The position numbers were made by a program, and so were the translations under genes. Below the pieces are notes generated by a model. It was given only the letters and a program-made list of their open reading frames with translations. It had not been told where the DNA came from and did no database searches. Below, in pieces: positions 6,975 through 8,431 of a DNA stretch of 8,431 nt. The number at the start of each line of letters is the position of its first letter. Positions within the stretch are counted from its first letter, which is position 1. Source of the stretch: an uncultured Bacteroidales bacterium (GTDB lineage Bacteria > Bacteroidota > Bacteroidia > Bacteroidales > Muribaculaceae); NCBI GenBank assembly GCA_945828175.1, contig CALZQD010000061.1, positions 1 to 8,431 of the forward strand, in the 5' to 3' direction.

Positions 6975-7970
6975 TTATATTGTCTGTCTGACGTTGGGTA
7001 AAATATCGTTTTCTATATGGTTGAGTATATCGTTGAGTTCGTCGAAAGTGGCTGCGCGGAGCATGGCAACGCGGGTGTCGCGGAAGTTGCTGATGCCTTT
7101 GAACAGCGGAGAGGCTGCCAAGTGGCGGCGTATGTGGAGGATACCGCGGTATTCGTCGATGCGGTCGATGCTCTCCGAAATCTGGCGCCGCAGGCAGCGG
7201 AACTTGTCGGCTGTCGTCAGCGTGTCGGGACGACCGTCGAGGGCGTTCTTGAGCTGACTGAATATCCACGGCGCGCCGATTGAAGCTCGCCCAACCATCA
7301 CTCCGTCAACTCCATAACGATCGAACGCGGTTTTTAGTTTATCGCCGTCGGTGATATCGCCGTTGCCGATGACGGGGATTGTTAGGCGCGGATTGGCCTT
7401 GACGGCGGCGATGGCCTCCCAGTCGGCGTTGCCTGTATACATCTGCGAGCGCGTGCGGCCGTGGACTGTGATGGCTTTGATGCCGCAGTCCTGAAGCTGT
7501 TCGGCGAGGGTGACGATGATTTTCGAGTCGTTGTCCCAGCCGAGGCGGGTCTTGACGGTCACCGGCAGTTTGACGGCGTCGACGACGGCGCGGGTGATGG
7601 CGAGCATCCGGGGAATGTCGCGCAGCATGCCGGCTCCGGCGCCTTTGCCGGCTACTTTTTTGACCGGACAGCCGAAGTTGATGTCGATGATGTCGGGCCC
7701 GGCGGCCTCGACAATCTTAGCGGCTTCGACCATCGTGTCGACCTCGCGGCCATAGATCTGTATGGCTGTCGGGCGTTCGGACGGGTTGATGGCGAGCTTG
7801 CGGGTCGTGGCGGCGATGTTGCGTATCAAGGCGTCGGCAGAGACAAATTCACTATAGGTCATATCGGCGCCAAACTCTTTGCAGATCAGGCGGAACGAGA
7901 TGTCAGTGACGTCTTCCATTGGTGCAAGCATAACGGGGCGCGGGCCCAAGTCGACATTTCCTATGCGCAT
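6975..7970 (-). CDS. dusB: tRNA-dihydrouridine synthase, DusB type
   Basis: This FMN-dependent enzyme reduces specific uridines in the tRNA D-loop to dihydrouridine using NADPH. The 331-residue TIM-barrel protein has the expected motifs in order: the flavin-binding start MLAPMEDVTD (14-23), YSEFVSADAL (39-48), NFGCPVKKVAGKGAGAGM (98-115) with catalytic Cys101, VKTRLGWD (139-146), ITVHGRTRSQMYTG (167-180), PVIGNGDI (199-206) and VMVGRASIGAPWIF (224-237). A C-terminal helical domain follows. Length is typical for DusB (about 320-340). The ATG at 7970 gives the conserved start RIGNVDLGPRPV. A TAnnTTTG-type element lies about 29 bases upstream, so dusB is likely the first gene of an operon with the two DUF2807 genes and the flippase. 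DusB and DusA/C are distinguished by overall resemblance; DusB is the usual form in Bacteroidetes. Confidence 0.95.
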   Translation of the reverse strand: MRIGNVDLGPRPVMLAPMEDVTDISFRLICKEFGADMTYSEFVSADALIRNIAATTRKLAINPSERPTAIQIYGREVDTMVEAAKIVEAAGPDIIDINFGCPVKKVAGKGAGAGMLRDIPRMLAITRAVVDAVKLPVTVKTRLGWDNDSKIIVTLAEQLQDCGIKAITVHGRTRSQMYTGNADWEAIAAVKANPRLTIPVIGNGDITDGDKLKTAFDRYGVDGVMVGRASIGAPWIFSQLKNALDGRPDTLTTADKFRCLRRQISESIDRIDEYRGILHIRRHLAASPLFKGISNFRDTRVAMLRAATFDELNDILNHIENDILPNVRQTI

Positions 7971-7988
7971 ATTCTGTGGCTCAAATTA

Positions 7989-8008
7989 AAAGTTAGTGCA
8001 AAGTTAGT
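7989..8008 (-). repeat. Tandem 9-bp direct repeat over the dusB promoter
   Basis: The + strand has AAAGTTAGT twice, at 7989-7997 and 8000-8008, with an 11-base period. On the minus strand this is ACTAACTTT twice; the upstream copy contains the exact -7 box and the downstream copy a one-mismatch version (TAACTTTT). One helical turn between copies would suit a regulator dimer, but duplication of a promoter box is equally possible. Confidence 0.5.
7999..8006 (-). promoter_or_regulatory. Bacteroidetes-type -7 promoter element of dusB
   Basis: Read on the minus strand, these bases are TAACTTTG, an exact match to the Bacteroidetes -7 consensus TAnnTTTG. It lies 28 bases upstream of the dusB start codon, giving a leader of roughly 20-25 bases. 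No good -33 TTTG is found at the expected spacing of about 19-21 bases, so the match rests on the -7 box and position. The box lies inside a tandem repeat described separately. Confidence 0.55.
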
Positions 8009-8061
8009 CAATATTCGTCTTTTTTAGCCCCTAAACAGCCAAAAATGCGACTAACAGACTA

Positions 8062-8106
8062 TAAAAGACGAAAAACAGGCCGCCTCACAAAGTGACGGCG
8101 GCCTGT
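8062..8106 (-). terminator. Intrinsic terminator downstream of the DUF4465 gene
   Basis: Read on the minus strand, a perfect 10-bp stem (ACAGGCCGCC at 8106-8097 with GGCGGCCTGT at 8084-8075) continues after one unpaired base into a 4-bp stem (TCAC/GTGA) with a TTT loop, and is followed at once by TTTTT and then a second T-rich stretch (8065-8062). It starts 23 bases after the stop of the upstream gene. This is the strongest terminator in the window and separates that gene from the dusB operon. There is no T-run on the + strand side, so it acts on the minus strand only. Confidence 0.9.
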
Positions 8107-8129
8107 GGTATCCGAGCTGACGGTATTTT

Positions 8130-8431
8130 TCAGATTTTGTAGGCGAGGGATGAGAGGCAGAAGTAGGTGGGGACGGTGATGCCGTAGCTGTTTTTCTGGC
8201 TTGAGTCGAAGTAGAAGTAGATGCTGTCGACTTCGCCAAGGCTTTCGAGGGCGACGGGTGCCCACTGTTCGAGGAAGCGCTGGCCGAGGGCAAGGTTGAC
8301 GGTGATTTTGCCTGTCACGGCGCCGGCACGGACGCCGACGATGTATAGGCGGGCCCAGTCTTTGTCGGTAAAGGCGCTCTGGAAGGCCGAGCCGTTTTTG
8401 GCCGAGTAGTAGAAGTATGTCGAGTTGGTGA
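8130..8431 (-). CDS. DUF4465-like protein, C-terminal part (5' end outside window)
   Basis: Only the last 100 codons or so are visible; the frame is open to base 8431, so the start lies beyond the window. A GTG at 8318 is in frame but falls inside the conserved domain and is not the start. The translated end has the pattern I associate with DUF4465: STYFYYSAKNGSAFQ, FTDKDWARLYIVGV, VTGKITVNLA, QWAPVALESLGEVDSIYFYF, then YGITVPTYFCLSSL near the stop. DUF4465 proteins are usually exported or lipid-anchored beta-rich proteins of Bacteroidetes. As I recall, cobamide-binding surface lipoproteins (BtuH) have been linked to this family, but I cannot confirm that for this protein, and the signal peptide is not visible. 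The gene ends 23 bases before a strong terminator. Confidence 0.72.
   Translation of the reverse strand, partial: TNSTYFYYSAKNGSAFQSAFTDKDWARLYIVGVRAGAVTGKITVNLALGQRFLEQWAPVALESLGEVDSIYFYFDSSQKNSYGITVPTYFCLSSLAYKI

Noticed and set aside
6967..7269. N-terminal extension of the first DUF2807 protein to an ATG at 7269
   Set aside because: The extra 101 residues are Arg/Pro/His-rich and overlap the dusB 3' coding region out of frame. The ATG at 6966 is followed by a proper signal peptide.
7461..8027. + strand open frame of 188 codons antisense to dusB
   Set aside because: It is the antisense shadow of dusB with an Asp/Gly/Val-rich composition and no family features; dusB is complete on the other strand.

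Overview
This window looks like a chromosomal segment of a high-GC, probably gut-associated Bacteroidales bacterium. The evidence is the gene order lpxD, fused lpxC-fabZ, lpxA (the fusion is characteristic of Bacteroidetes), a TAnnTTTG-type promoter element, weak or absent Shine-Dalgarno sequences, and DUF2807 and DUF4465 proteins. A Muribaculaceae-like origin would fit, but genus cannot be fixed from this sequence alone.

Left part, + strand (1-3507). The 3' end of lpxD is followed by the bifunctional lpxC-fabZ gene and lpxA, with short AT-rich gaps of 25 and 31 bases. Together they cover the early lipid A steps: LpxA acylates UDP-GlcNAc, LpxC deacetylates it, LpxD adds the second acyl chain, and the FabZ domain serves the hydroxyacyl-ACP pool. 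Twelve bases after lpxA begins a complete class A RNase P RNA gene (rnpB), closed by a perfect 13-bp P1 helix and a T-run. A DUF695 gene starts only 15 bases past that helix.

Middle (3541-3915). A small + strand gene of unknown function has codon use unlike its neighbours. Its last 11 bases overlap the convergent gene on the other strand.

Right part, - strand (read from 8431 down to 3905). The window opens with the C-terminal end of a DUF4465-type protein, closed by a strong intrinsic terminator. Then follows an apparent four-gene operon: a DusB-type tRNA-dihydrouridine synthase, two exported DUF2807 beta-solenoid proteins with roughly 20-residue glycine-motif repeats, and a 14-TM-class polysaccharide flippase (Wzx/WzxC-like). 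A promoter element with a tandem 9-bp repeat lies just upstream of dusB.

Most of the window is ordinary, recognisable Bacteroidales biology. No CRISPR array, insertion sequence, tRNA or evident defence system was seen. The points most worth a second look are the rnpB/DUF695 junction, the dusB-DUF2807-DUF2807-flippase operon, the unrecognised small gene, and the dusB promoter repeat.
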